Under the pieces are notes generated by a model. The model was not told where the DNA came from. It made no database searches and was given only the letters and a program-made list of their open reading frames with translations. Positions 52,114-59,892 of a stretch of 64,000 nt of DNA are shown here, in pieces. The position numbers and the translations under genes are program-made. The DNA is taken from contig NZ_CP050975.2 of the NCBI RefSeq assembly GCF_012273515.2, positions 1,612,001 to 1,676,000 of the forward strand, written 5' to 3'. The stretch comes from Streptomyces sp. RPA4-2 (lineage in GTDB: Bacteria > Actinomycetota > Actinomycetes > Streptomycetales > Streptomycetaceae). Every line of letters starts with the position of its first letter. Within the stretch, counting starts at the first letter, position 1.

Positions 52114-52776
52114 ATGCCGGTCACCGTTCTCCTCGTCGACGACGAACCCCTCGTACGGGCCGGGCTGCGTGCCGTCCTGGAGTCGCAGCCGGACATCGAG
52201 GTCGTCGGGGAGGCGGCCGACGGCGCCGCGGTGATCCCCCTGGTACGGCGGCTGCGGCCGGACGTGGTCGCCATGGACGTCCGCATGCCCCTCATGGACG
52301 GCATCGAGGCCACCCGCGCGGTGCTGCGGACCGTCAGCGATCCACCGAAGATCCTCGTGGTGACGACGTTCGAGAACGACGAGTACGTCTACGAGGCGCT
52401 GCGCGCGGGTGCCGACGGATTCCTGCTGAAGCGGGCACGGCCCGCCGAGATCGTGCACGCCGTACGGCTGGTCGCCGAGGGCGAGTCCCTGCTCTTCCCC
52501 GCGTCCTTACGGCAGTTGGCCGCCGCGTACGGAAACGACGCGGGCAGTCCCGTGGCACGGGCGGCCATGGAGCGGGCCGCGCTGACCGAGCGGGAGACGG
52601 ACGTGCTGCGGCTGATGGCGCGGGGGCTGTCGAACGCGGAGATCGCGGCGCGGCTGGTGGTCGGCACGGAGACGGTGAAGTCACACGTCAGCGCCGTACT
52701 GGCGAAACTGGGCGCCCGGGACCGCACTCAAGCGGTGATCGCGGCGTACGAGTCGGGGTTCGTGGCTCCGGGCTGA
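52114..52776 (+). CDS. NarL/LuxR-family response regulator
   Basis: A 220-residue regulator with a receiver domain (acidic DDEP, phospho-acceptor Asp in [13 protein letters not shown], Lys in FLLKRARP) and a C-terminal LuxR helix-turn-helix ([53 protein letters not shown]). ATG 52114 is chosen over an upstream GTG (52096), because a -10-like element overlaps that stretch. It is the partner of the upstream kinase and likely controls the divergent ABC-2 exporter genes. Confidence 0.95.
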   Translation: MPVTVLLVDDEPLVRAGLRAVLESQPDIEVVGEAADGAAVIPLVRRLRPDVVAMDVRMPLMDGIEATRAVLRTVSDPPKILVVTTFENDEYVYEALRAGADGFLLKRARPAEIVHAVRLVAEGESLLFPASLRQLAAAYGNDAGSPVARAAMERAALTERETDVLRLMARGLSNAEIAARLVVGTETVKSHVSAVLAKLGARDRTQAVIAAYESGFVAPG

Positions 52777-52810
52777 GAACGACCCGCCGGTGAAGAAGGG
52801 GTCCCCGGCC

Positions 52811-52834
52811 CTCGCCGGAGCGCTCCGCGGCGAG
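52811..52834 (+). terminator. Candidate hairpin between response regulator and ROK gene
   Basis: CTCGCCGGAGC (52811-52821) and GCTCC-GC-GGCGAG (52822-52834) form a stem with a 2-nt bulge and almost no loop. TACGAT (52835-52840) directly after it could be the -10 of the ROK gene. Confidence 0.4.
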
Positions 52835-52875
52835 TACGATCCGGCCAACACGCGCGCTAGCTGGGAGGACGGACG

Positions 52876-54033
52876 TTGGGGCGGTTGACCGGCGGGGACC
52901 CTTCTCTGCTGCGAAGGATCAATTCCGCGGTGGTGCTGCACGCGCTGCGGGCCACTGAGTGCGCGACCCTCACCGAGGTCACCCGGGTGACCGGGCTGTC
53001 GCGGCCCACGGTCGAGGGTGTCGTCGAAGGGCTGATCGAGGCCGGACTCGTGGTCGAGAAGGCGGCCGAGGAGGGCGCCGCACGGCGCCAGGGGCGCCCG
53101 GCACGCCGGTTCAGGTTCCGGGCCGAGGCGGGCCATCTGCTGGGTCTCGAGATCGGTCCGCACCGCGTCAGCGTGCTCCTGGCCGATCTGGACGGACGTG
53201 TCCTGGGCGCGCTCTCCAAGGAGGTCGACGAGGCGGCGCCGGCGGACGAGCGGCTCGACCGGCTGCGCACGGCGGTCGCCGAGCTGCTGCGCCGGGCCGG
53301 CGTCGCCCGCAGCTCGCTGCGCGCGGTGGGCGTGGGAAGCCCCGGGATCGTCGAGGCGGACGGCACCGTACGGCTGGGCACGGCGTTGCCGGAGTGGACG
53401 GGGCTGCGGCTGGGCGAGCGGCTGAGCCGTTCCTTCAAGTGCCCGGTGCTGGTGGAGAACGACGCCAACGCGGCGGCGGTCGCCGAGCACTGGAAGGGTT
53501 CGGCGACCGAGTCGGACGACGTGGTGTTCGTGCTGGCCGGGCTGAGCCCCGGCGCGGGTTCGCTGATCGGCGGGCGGCTGCACCGGGGATACGGGGGCGC
53601 CGCCGGAGAGATCGGGGCGCTGCATCTGCTGGGCAGCGAGGCGACCCCCGAGACGCTGCTGTCGACCACGGACGAGCCGCTGCACCCGCTCGACGAGCAG
53701 GCCGTCGCCGAGGTCTTCGCGCTCGCCAAGGGCGGCGACCAGCGGGCCCGCGCGGCGGTCGACCGCTTCATCCAGCGGCTCGTGCACGACGTGGCGGCGC
53801 TGGCCCTCGCCCTCGATCCCGAACTCGTCGTGATCGGCGGCTGGGCGGCCGGTCTGGACGGCGTACTGGAGCCGCTGCGGCGCGAGTTGGCCCGCTACTG
53901 TCTGCGGCCGCCCAAGGTGACGCTCTCCCTCCTGGGCGAGGCCGCCATCGCGACGGGTGCCCTGCGGCTGGCCCTCGACCATGTGGAGGAGGAGCTGTTC
54001 GCGGTGGAGGGGACCGTGACGGCGCGCCACTGA
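52876..54033 (+). CDS. ROK-family transcriptional regulator
   Basis: A 385-residue ROK protein with an N-terminal winged helix (about residues 10-70, TLTEVTRVTGLSRPTVEGVVEGLIEAGLV) and a sugar-kinase-like domain (LLGLEIGPHRVSVLLADLDG, VGVGSPGIV, VENDANAAAVAEH, LDPELVVIGGWAAG). The ROK zinc motif CxCGxxGCxE is absent: the region reads HRGYGGAAGEIGALHLLG, with no Cys. It is therefore probably a regulator that has lost the zinc site. TTG 52876 follows GGGAGGA. It faces a GntR/UTRA gene across a strong terminator. Confidence 0.92.
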   Translation: MGRLTGGDPSLLRRINSAVVLHALRATECATLTEVTRVTGLSRPTVEGVVEGLIEAGLVVEKAAEEGAARRQGRPARRFRFRAEAGHLLGLEIGPHRVSVLLADLDGRVLGALSKEVDEAAPADERLDRLRTAVAELLRRAGVARSSLRAVGVGSPGIVEADGTVRLGTALPEWTGLRLGERLSRSFKCPVLVENDANAAAVAEHWKGSATESDDVVFVLAGLSPGAGSLIGGRLHRGYGGAAGEIGALHLLGSEATPETLLSTTDEPLHPLDEQAVAEVFALAKGGDQRARAAVDRFIQRLVHDVAALALALDPELVVIGGWAAGLDGVLEPLRRELARYCLRPPKVTLSLLGEAAIATGALRLALDHVEEELFAVEGTVTARH

Positions 54034-54173
54034 AGGTCGCTCGGCGGGGCCCGGCTCGACGCCGGGGACCGCACGCCGGGCCCTACGACGAAGACCGCAC
54101 ACCGGGCCGTACGCCGGTCCTTACGACGTGGGCCCCACGCCAAAGAGCGGCCGGCGAGGGCCGGTTGGCGAAA

Positions 54174-54210
54174 AGCCGTCGCGCCCCGGAGTGTCCGGGG
54201 CGCGACGGCT
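54174..54210. terminator. Strong bidirectional hairpin terminator
   Basis: Arms 54174-54190 (AGCCGTCGCGCCCCGGA) and 54194-54210 (TCCGGGGCGCGACGGCT) pair perfectly over 17 bp around a GTG loop. It separates the convergent ROK and GntR genes. Confidence 0.92.
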
Positions 54211-54240
54211 GCGGCTCGGCGGCAGCCCGAGCTTCAGGGT

Positions 54241-55083
54241 TCAGGAGGCTTGGCGCTCCGGGTCGTGGTGGATCTCCACGCCGCCGGAGTCCCCGAAGGT
54301 CAGCCGGCAGGTGTCCGCGCGGTACGTGGCCACGGAGACCGCCGCGGTACGACCCCGCGCGTGGAACCGGGTCGTGACGACGAGGACGGGTGCTCCGGGC
54401 AGCCGGTCCAGCTCCTTGGCGTCGTCCGCGCGGGCCGAGCCGAGCTCGACGGCGCGGTCCTGGCCGTCCAGGTCGAGGCGCTGCAGTTCGCGCAGCACGG
54501 CACGCGCGCGTGCCGCCCCCGCGGGCGCGTCTATCGCCGAGAGGTCGGGCACCGAGGACGCCGGGACGTAGAGCAGCTCGGCGGCCACCGGCTGGCCGTG
54601 CGTACCCCGGGAACGGCGGACGGTGTGCACCGCGACGTCGTGGCCCGTCTCCAGGGCGTCGGCCACCGAGGCGGGCGGAACCGCCGTCGCGCAGTCCGTG
54701 GGCTGCCAGGCGTCGCCGACCGCACCCGGCCACACGTGCTGCTCGGATCCGACGGCCACGCCCACGCGCGGCGGGGCCACCGTGGTGCCCACTCCGCGGC
54801 GCCGCTGCAGACGCCCTTCCAGCTCAAGCTGTTCGAGTGCCTGGCGCAGAGTGGCCCGGGCGACCCCGAACCTGGCCGCGAGGTCGCGCTCGTTCGGCAG
54901 GATCTCCCCCACCGAGAACTCGGAGTCCAGTGCCTCGGTGAGCACTGTCCTGAGATGCCAGTACTTAGGCTCCGGCACCGTTTCCAGCTGCGTGGTCCCC
55001 ACCCTGTCCTCCGCAATCGCCGTGGCCCGGCGGCGTTTAGCGCCCTTGTTTATTAAAGGTTCCTGCACTATCTCTGCGACCAT
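54241..55083 (-). CDS. GntR/UTRA-family regulator (HutC/DasR type)
   Basis: A 280-residue regulator with an N-terminal GntR winged helix (about residues 30-100: HLRTVLTEALDSEFSVGEILPNERDLAARFGVARATLRQALEQLELEGRLQRRRG) and a C-terminal UTRA ligand domain (PGAPVLVVTTRFHARGRTAAVSVATYRADTCRLTF). DasR, which senses glucosamine phosphate, is the best-known Streptomyces relative. GAGGG precedes ATG 55083. A palindrome close to the DasR site lies just upstream and points to autoregulation. The ligand (sugar phosphate or amino-acid derivative) is not known. Confidence 0.93.
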   Translation of the reverse strand: MVAEIVQEPLINKGAKRRRATAIAEDRVGTTQLETVPEPKYWHLRTVLTEALDSEFSVGEILPNERDLAARFGVARATLRQALEQLELEGRLQRRRGVGTTVAPPRVGVAVGSEQHVWPGAVGDAWQPTDCATAVPPASVADALETGHDVAVHTVRRSRGTHGQPVAAELLYVPASSVPDLSAIDAPAGAARARAVLRELQRLDLDGQDRAVELGSARADDAKELDRLPGAPVLVVTTRFHARGRTAAVSVATYRADTCRLTFGDSGGVEIHHDPERQAS

Positions 55084-55099
55084 AAAGCCGCCCTCACCC

Positions 55100-55113
55100 T
55101 TGGTCAAGACCAA
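55100..55113. promoter_or_regulatory. DasR-like operator upstream of the GntR gene
   Basis: TTGGTCAAGACCAA is a perfect 14-bp palindrome starting 17 bp upstream of the GntR start. It matches the core of the DasR-responsive element (TGGTCTAGACCA) at all but the central two bases. It is probably the binding site of the adjacent GntR/UTRA protein, possibly also of DasR itself. Confidence 0.7.
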
Positions 55114-55196
55114 TCCTCGATCCCTTACGCATTGCATAGGCGGGTGCCGCGGAGCGTTCACGGACCGTTCGCGCTGGGCGATGTTCGTGACATGAC

Positions 55197-55233
55197 GCCG
55201 AAAGCCCCCGTCCTCAGGACGGGGGCTTTCGGC
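55197..55233 (-). terminator. Strong hairpin terminator after the sigma-factor gene
   Basis: Arms 55197-55213 and 55217-55233 (GCCGAAAGCCCCCGTCC and its exact complement) form a perfect 17-bp stem with a 3-nt loop. It ends the minus-strand sigma gene before the GntR promoter. Confidence 0.93.
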
Positions 55234-55252
55234 TGGTAAGGGGCCGGTGCGA

Positions 55253-56137
55253 CTACTGGTTGCCCAGGGACACCAGCTTCTCCGGGTTGCGCACGATGTA
55301 GACGCACTGGATCCGGCCGTCCACGACATCGAGTTGGAAGACGCTGTCGGGCTTGTCCCCGGACAGCGCCAGCAGCGCCGCGCCGCCGTTGAGCTCCAGG
55401 AGGCGGAAGGAGAGGTCGGGGGCGCCCTTCCGCGCGGCGCCGAGGAGGAAGCGGCCCACCTTGTCGGCCGTTTCGATGACCCGCAGCGGCGCCTTGGACA
55501 GACCGCCGCTGTCGCCGACCAGCCGGACGTCCGGGGCCAGCAGGGACATGAGCCCCGCCAGGTCCCCCTCCGCCGCCGCGGCGAGGAACCGTTCGGTCAG
55601 ATCACGGCGTTCGGCCGGGTCGACCTCGTAGCGCGGGCGCCTTTCCCCGACGTGCTTGCGGGCCCGCCCGGCGAGCTGGCGCACCGCCGGCTCGCCGCGG
55701 TCCAGAACGGCGGCGATCTCCGCGTACGGGAAGCCGAAGGCCTCCCTGAGCACGAACACCGCGCGTTCCAGGGGGGACAAGGATTCCAGGACGACGAGGA
55801 CGGCGAGCGAAACGGAGTCGGCGAGCACGGCCCGCTCGGCGGTGTCCGCGACGGTGTCCCCGAAGTCGGTGACGTACGGCTCGGGGAGCCACGGGCCCAC
55901 GTAGGCCTCGTTGCGCGACTGCACCTGGCGCAGCCGGTCGATGGCGAGCCGGGTGGTGACGCGCACCAGATAGCCGCGCGGTTCGCGGACCTCGCTCCGG
56001 TCCGCGCCCGACCAGCGGAGCCAGGCCTCCTGGACCACGTCCTCCGCGTCGGCCACCCGCCCCAGCATGCGGTAGGCGACGCCCATGAGGACGGAGCGGT
56101 GTTCTTCGAAGACCTCGGTCGCGGTGTCGGTGGTCAC
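55253..56137 (-). CDS. ECF41-like sigma factor with SnoaL C-terminal domain
   Basis: A 294-residue extracytoplasmic-function sigma factor. Region 2 (AYRMLGRVADAEDVVQEAWLRW) and region 4 (SLSPLERAVFVLREAFGFPYAEIAAVLDRGEPAVRQLAGRAR) are complete. The linker WLPEP and the C-terminal SnoaL-like extension with GDSGGLSKAP and NPEKLV resemble the ECF41 group, where the extension, not an anti-sigma protein, controls activity. GTG 56137 has GGAG only 3 nt upstream. It is divergent from an alpha/beta hydrolase, a likely target, instead of the usual carboxymuconolactone decarboxylase-type partner. Confidence 0.9.
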   Translation of the reverse strand: MTTDTATEVFEEHRSVLMGVAYRMLGRVADAEDVVQEAWLRWSGADRSEVREPRGYLVRVTTRLAIDRLRQVQSRNEAYVGPWLPEPYVTDFGDTVADTAERAVLADSVSLAVLVVLESLSPLERAVFVLREAFGFPYAEIAAVLDRGEPAVRQLAGRARKHVGERRPRYEVDPAERRDLTERFLAAAAEGDLAGLMSLLAPDVRLVGDSGGLSKAPLRVIETADKVGRFLLGAARKGAPDLSFRLLELNGGAALLALSGDKPDSVFQLDVVDGRIQCVYIVRNPEKLVSLGNQ

Positions 56138-56392
56138 GGCTCCATCCCAGCCGACGCGTCCCGTCCTGTCCAGGCGGCACGTGCTCCGCCCCGCGCGGAG
56201 CGACGGGAGGTCGATCCGAGGGCATGCGGGGCGAGTTGACGGGCGTACGGGGCGGGCGCGGCGTGCGGGCCGGGCACGCGCGTGGACGTCGCGCGGTTCC
56301 CGGCCACCGGGGGCTACCCGTCGGTAGCGGTTGCTGACAAGCTGTCTACGACGTTGGTTCCGACAGCGTGCCACCAGACGAGGAGCAGCATC

Positions 56393-57223
56393 ATGTCCGC
56401 CACGGTCTCCTTCAGCCTCCCCTCCGCGCACGGCCCGAAGACCGTGACCATGTCCTACGCGCGCGTGGGCACCGGCGAACCGCTGCTCCTGCTGCACGGC
56501 ATCGGTCACCACCGGCAGGCCTGGGACCCGGTCGTCCACATCCTGGCCGCCGAGCGCGAGGTGATAGCCGTCGACCTGCCCGGATTCGGCGCGTCCCCGG
56601 CGCTGCCCGACGGGCTCACGCACGACCTCGGCACGGTGGTGCCCGTGCTCGGCGCGCTGTGCGAGGCGCTGGAGCTCGACCGGCCGCATGTGGCGGGCAA
56701 CTCGCTGGGCGGACTCCTGGCCCTGGAACTGGGCCGCGAGAAGCTCGTACGGTCCGTCACCGCGCTGTCGCCCGCGGGATTCTGGACGACGGCCGAGCGA
56801 CGGTACGCGTTCGGAGTGCTGCTGGCGATGCGGCAGGGCGCGCGACGCCTGCCGCTTCCCGCGGTCGAACGTCTCTCGCGCACCATGGTCGGACGGGCCG
56901 CTCTGACCAGCACCATCTACGCCCGGCCCGGCCGTCGTTCACCCGAGGCCGTCGTCGCCGAGACCCTCGCGCTGGCCCACGCCGAGGGATTCGCCGAGAC
57001 GCTGCGGGCCGGTATCAACGTCCAGTTCACGGACGACGTCCCGGGACTGCCCGTCACCGTGGCCTGGGGCACCCGGGACCGGCTGCTGGTGCGCCGTCAG
57101 GGCATCCGCGCCAAGCAGATCATTCCGCGGGCCCGGCTGGTGCGGCTGCCCGGCTGCGGGCACGTCCCGATGAACGACGACCCCGCGCTCGTCGCCCGCG
57201 TCATCCTGGACGGCAGCCGCTGA
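56393..57223 (+). CDS. Alpha/beta hydrolase
   Basis: A 276-residue alpha/beta-fold hydrolase. The oxyanion strip LLLLHGIGHHRQAWDPV, nucleophile Ser in AGNSLGGLLALEL, acid in AWGTRDRLLVRRQ and His in LPGCGHVPMNDDP are all present; the cap domain is helical (about residues 130-185). ATG 56393 is preceded by GAGGAGC. It is divergent from the ECF41-like sigma gene. The 255-bp gap contains CTGACAAGCTGTC near 56334-56346, a small palindrome that may be regulatory. Substrate unknown; no signal peptide. Confidence 0.92.
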   Translation: MSATVSFSLPSAHGPKTVTMSYARVGTGEPLLLLHGIGHHRQAWDPVVHILAAEREVIAVDLPGFGASPALPDGLTHDLGTVVPVLGALCEALELDRPHVAGNSLGGLLALELGREKLVRSVTALSPAGFWTTAERRYAFGVLLAMRQGARRLPLPAVERLSRTMVGRAALTSTIYARPGRRSPEAVVAETLALAHAEGFAETLRAGINVQFTDDVPGLPVTVAWGTRDRLLVRRQGIRAKQIIPRARLVRLPGCGHVPMNDDPALVARVILDGSR

Positions 57224-58129
57224 ACACGGCGCGCCGGCGGCAGGGGCGCGTTTCGCGGCACGGAGCCCTCGTGCTCCGGAGCCGAGGGCCACTCCCGTAC
57301 CGACCAGCACACTGCCGACGGCCTGCGCGGCGCCGTACGTGCCCGTGCCGACGAGCGGCGCCGTCCAGGCCGCCGCGACGGGGATGAGGCCGGAGAAGAG
57401 CGTGGCGCGCTCCGCGCCGATGCGCTGCACGCCCATGTACCAGGCCACGAAGCCGACCACCGTGACCACCACCGCCTGCCACAGCAGCGCGGTGGCCTCG
57501 GCGGCGTCCGGCGTCCGCAGCCATCCGCGGCCGTCGGCGAGGATCCCGGCCGCCGCGGACTCGAGCGCGGCGATCCCGCACACGGTGGCCGACAGGAGCC
57601 GTGGGCCCAGGGGGCGCAGCACCGGCACGGCGAGGACCGCGAAGCCCACCTCGCCGGCCAGCGCGCACACGGAGCACACGATGCCCGCCCCGTCGGTGCG
57701 GCCCCAGCCCTGGACGGTGCAGGCGCCCAGCGCGACGAGCGTCGCCCCGTACAGGACCCGGCGCCGCGGGCGGCGCCCCTCGGTGAGGGGGAGGAACACG
57801 GCCACGACGACCGGCGCACAGCCCACGAAGACCCCTGGGACGGCCGGTTCCGCCGTGCGTTCCGCCGCGAGCACGGCGAGGTTGAACCCGACCATGCCCA
57901 CGGCCGCGAGCAGCGCGAGCCGCGCCCACTGGCGGGGCGCGAGCCGGCGCAGCGGTGCCGCGCCGTCGCGGCCGGCCAGCGGCAGCAGCAGCGCGCAGGC
58001 GAGGCCGTAGCGCAGGAACTGGCCCCCCGCGTACGGGTAGTGGCCCAGGACACTGTTGGCGGTGAAGGAGCCTCCGACGAGAACACAGGCGAGGGCGGCG
58101 AGCAGCGACCCCCGGGTGGTGGCGTTCAT
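56939..58129 (-). CDS. EamA-family transporter with antisense C-terminal extension
   Basis: A drug/metabolite transporter of the EamA family. About residues 1-295 give the usual ten membrane helices (ATTRGSLLAALACVLVGGSFTANSVLGHYPYAGGQFLRYGLACALLLPL at the start). The reading frame has no stop where the family ends (about 57240) and continues about 95 residues, antisense to the last 285 bp of the convergent hydrolase gene, to a stop at 56939. That tail is hydrophilic and of shadow-like composition. Either the stop was lost by mutation or a frameshift occurred; one frame over, a stop exists at 57201-57203. It is divergent from a MocR regulator. Confidence 0.85.
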   Translation of the reverse strand: MNATTRGSLLAALACVLVGGSFTANSVLGHYPYAGGQFLRYGLACALLLPLAGRDGAAPLRRLAPRQWARLALLAAVGMVGFNLAVLAAERTAEPAVPGVFVGCAPVVVAVFLPLTEGRRPRRRVLYGATLVALGACTVQGWGRTDGAGIVCSVCALAGEVGFAVLAVPVLRPLGPRLLSATVCGIAALESAAAGILADGRGWLRTPDAAEATALLWQAVVVTVVGFVAWYMGVQRIGAERATLFSGLIPVAAAWTAPLVGTGTYGAAQAVGSVLVGTGVALGSGARGLRAAKRAPAAGAPCSAAAVQDDAGDERGVVVHRDVPAAGQPHQPGPRNDLLGADALTAHQQPVPGAPGHGDGQSRDVVRELDVDTGPQRLGESLGVGQREGLGDDGLG

Positions 58130-58136
58130 GACGGTG

Positions 58137-58165
58137 ACGCTACGAAGCGCCGCCGTCCGGTTTAA
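58137..58165 (-). promoter_or_regulatory. Promoter of the EamA transporter gene
   Basis: On the minus strand TTAAAC (58165-58160) and TAGCGT (58142-58137) are separated by 17 bp, and the ATG (58129) begins seven nt later. This predicts a very short or absent leader. The MocR gene shares this 47-bp gap and would sit on the promoter if it binds here. Confidence 0.6.
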
Positions 58166-58176
58166 GGTCCACTTCC

Positions 58177-59682
58177 ATGACGTCATCGGGGACCAGTCAC
58201 GGCGAGCCGGACGACGCCGCCCCGGGTCCCCCGGCCGCAAGCGACGCGAGCGGTCCCGGCCCGGCGGGCCCCGCTCTGTGGAGCGCGGCCTGGGAACTGC
58301 TCCTGCCGGCCGCTTCGGCGCCGGCTCGCGCGCGTGGCCGCGCGCTTCAGGCCGCGCTGCGGGAGGCGGTCCGTACGGGCCGGCTGGCGCCGGGCACCCG
58401 GCTGCCGTCCAGCCGCGAACTGGCCGTCGATCTCGGTGTGTCGCGGGGGCTGGTCACCGAGACGTACGAGCAGTTGACCGCTGAGGGGTATCTGCGCAGC
58501 GACCGGGGTGCGGGGACCTGGGTCGGCGACGCCGTTCGAGCGGGCCGCCCGGCCGCCCGCGATCTCGCCCCGCGGCCGACCGGGGCCGGCGCCGACTTCC
58601 TTCCCGGGACACCGGACCTGTCCCTGTTCCCGCGCGCCGCCTGGGCCGCCACCCAGCGCGGGGTGCTCGCCGAACTGCCGCACCACGCACTGGGTTACCC
58701 GGATCCGCGTGGTCTGCCCCGGCTGCGCACCGCTGTGGCGGAACTGCTCGTGCGACGCCGTGGCGTGGTCGCGGAACCGGAGCGCGTGGTCGTGGTCTCC
58801 GGGGTCGCGCAGGCGATGACGCTGCTCGGATTCGTGCTCCGCGCGCGCGGGATGCGCGCCGTCGGCGTCGAGGACCCCGGCAGTCCGGAGCACGAGGCCC
58901 TGTACGCCTCGGCCGCGGTCGGCACCGTACCGCTGCCCCTGGACGGGGAGGGGCTCGCCATGGGACCGCTGCTGGAGTCAGGCGTACGGGCGGTGGTGAC
59001 GACGCCCGCCCATCAGTTCCCTTCGGGGATCGCGTACTCCGCGCGGCGCCGCACCGAACTCCTCGACTGGGCACGCTCGGTGGACGGGCTGGTGATCGAG
59101 GACGACTACGACGGGGACTTCCGCTACGACCGGGCTCCCGTAGGGGCGCTTCAGGGGCTCGATCCCGAGTGCGTCGCCTACACGGGGTCGGTCAGCAAGT
59201 CGCTCGCGCCCGGTCTGCGGCTCGGCTGGCTGCTCGTACCGGCGTCACTCGCCCCGGAGGTCGTCGCGCGCAAGCGGACCATGGATCTGGGGAACCCCGT
59301 CGTCGACCAGGCGCTCCTGGCGCGTTTCGTGGAACGGGGCGACTACGACCGGCAGTTGCGCCGTTGCCGGCGCGCCTACCGGGAACGGCGGGACGCCCTC
59401 GTCGCCGCCCTCGCGGAGTACTTCCCCGGCACGGAGGTGTCCGGGATCGCGGCGGGTCTGCACGTCATCGCCACGCTGCCCGAACGGTATGGGCCTCGGG
59501 ACGACTTCCTGCTGCGGGCCACCGCGGCCGGGGTGACGGTGCGTCCGCTGACGGACTACGAGCGGGCCGTAAGCGCGGGCGGCGTGCGTCTGGTCCTCGG
59601 ATACGCGCACCGGTCGCCCGCGCGGATCCGCGAAGGGGTACGGCTGCTGGCGGAGGCGGTACGGGCCGAGCCGGCCGGGTGA
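58177..59682 (+). CDS. MocR-family regulator (GntR domain fused to aminotransferase)
   Basis: A 501-residue MocR/PdxR-type protein: a GntR winged helix (about residues 55-125, RLAPGTRLPSSRELAVDLGVSRGLVTETYEQLTAEGYL) fused to a type-I aminotransferase fold. The PLP Lys is in TGSVSKSLAPGLRLGW, and VIEDDYDGDFRYD carries the cofactor Asp. MocR proteins bind PLP and aldehydes or amino acids to control transport or vitamin B6 genes. It is divergent from an EamA transporter with only 47 bp between, so it probably regulates export by that protein. Ligand unknown. Confidence 0.94.
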   Translation: MTSSGTSHGEPDDAAPGPPAASDASGPGPAGPALWSAAWELLLPAASAPARARGRALQAALREAVRTGRLAPGTRLPSSRELAVDLGVSRGLVTETYEQLTAEGYLRSDRGAGTWVGDAVRAGRPAARDLAPRPTGAGADFLPGTPDLSLFPRAAWAATQRGVLAELPHHALGYPDPRGLPRLRTAVAELLVRRRGVVAEPERVVVVSGVAQAMTLLGFVLRARGMRAVGVEDPGSPEHEALYASAAVGTVPLPLDGEGLAMGPLLESGVRAVVTTPAHQFPSGIAYSARRRTELLDWARSVDGLVIEDDYDGDFRYDRAPVGALQGLDPECVAYTGSVSKSLAPGLRLGWLLVPASLAPEVVARKRTMDLGNPVVDQALLARFVERGDYDRQLRRCRRAYRERRDALVAALAEYFPGTEVSGIAAGLHVIATLPERYGPRDDFLLRATAAGVTVRPLTDYERAVSAGGVRLVLGYAHRSPARIREGVRLLAEAVRAEPAG

Positions 59683-59806
59683 GCGGCCCGGGTGAGGAAC
59701 CTACCGGGGAGCGCGTGAGACGCCCGGCTCACCCACCCGTGCGGGCGCGGGAGGACGCACGTGACTCGGGAGGTGGCCGCCGATTCCGCTGCCCGCGGGG
59801 CCAGTT

Positions 59807-59828
59807 GTTCACTTTCGGTTTCCGTACG
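59807..59828 (+). promoter_or_regulatory. PHO-box-like direct repeat upstream of phoD
   Basis: Two adjacent 11-bp units, GTTCACTTTCG (59807-59817) and GTTTCCGTACG (59818-59828), fit the Streptomyces PhoP repeat pattern. The first unit matches the GTTCACC-type core well, the second less so. They end 64 bp before the phoD ATG, a position typical of PhoP-activated phosphatases. Confidence 0.65.
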
Positions 59829-59892
59829 CGCTGCGGCGCACCAGTAGTTGTGGCCTTGCACACCGGCCGGATCCGTCCCTGGAGGCGCATTC

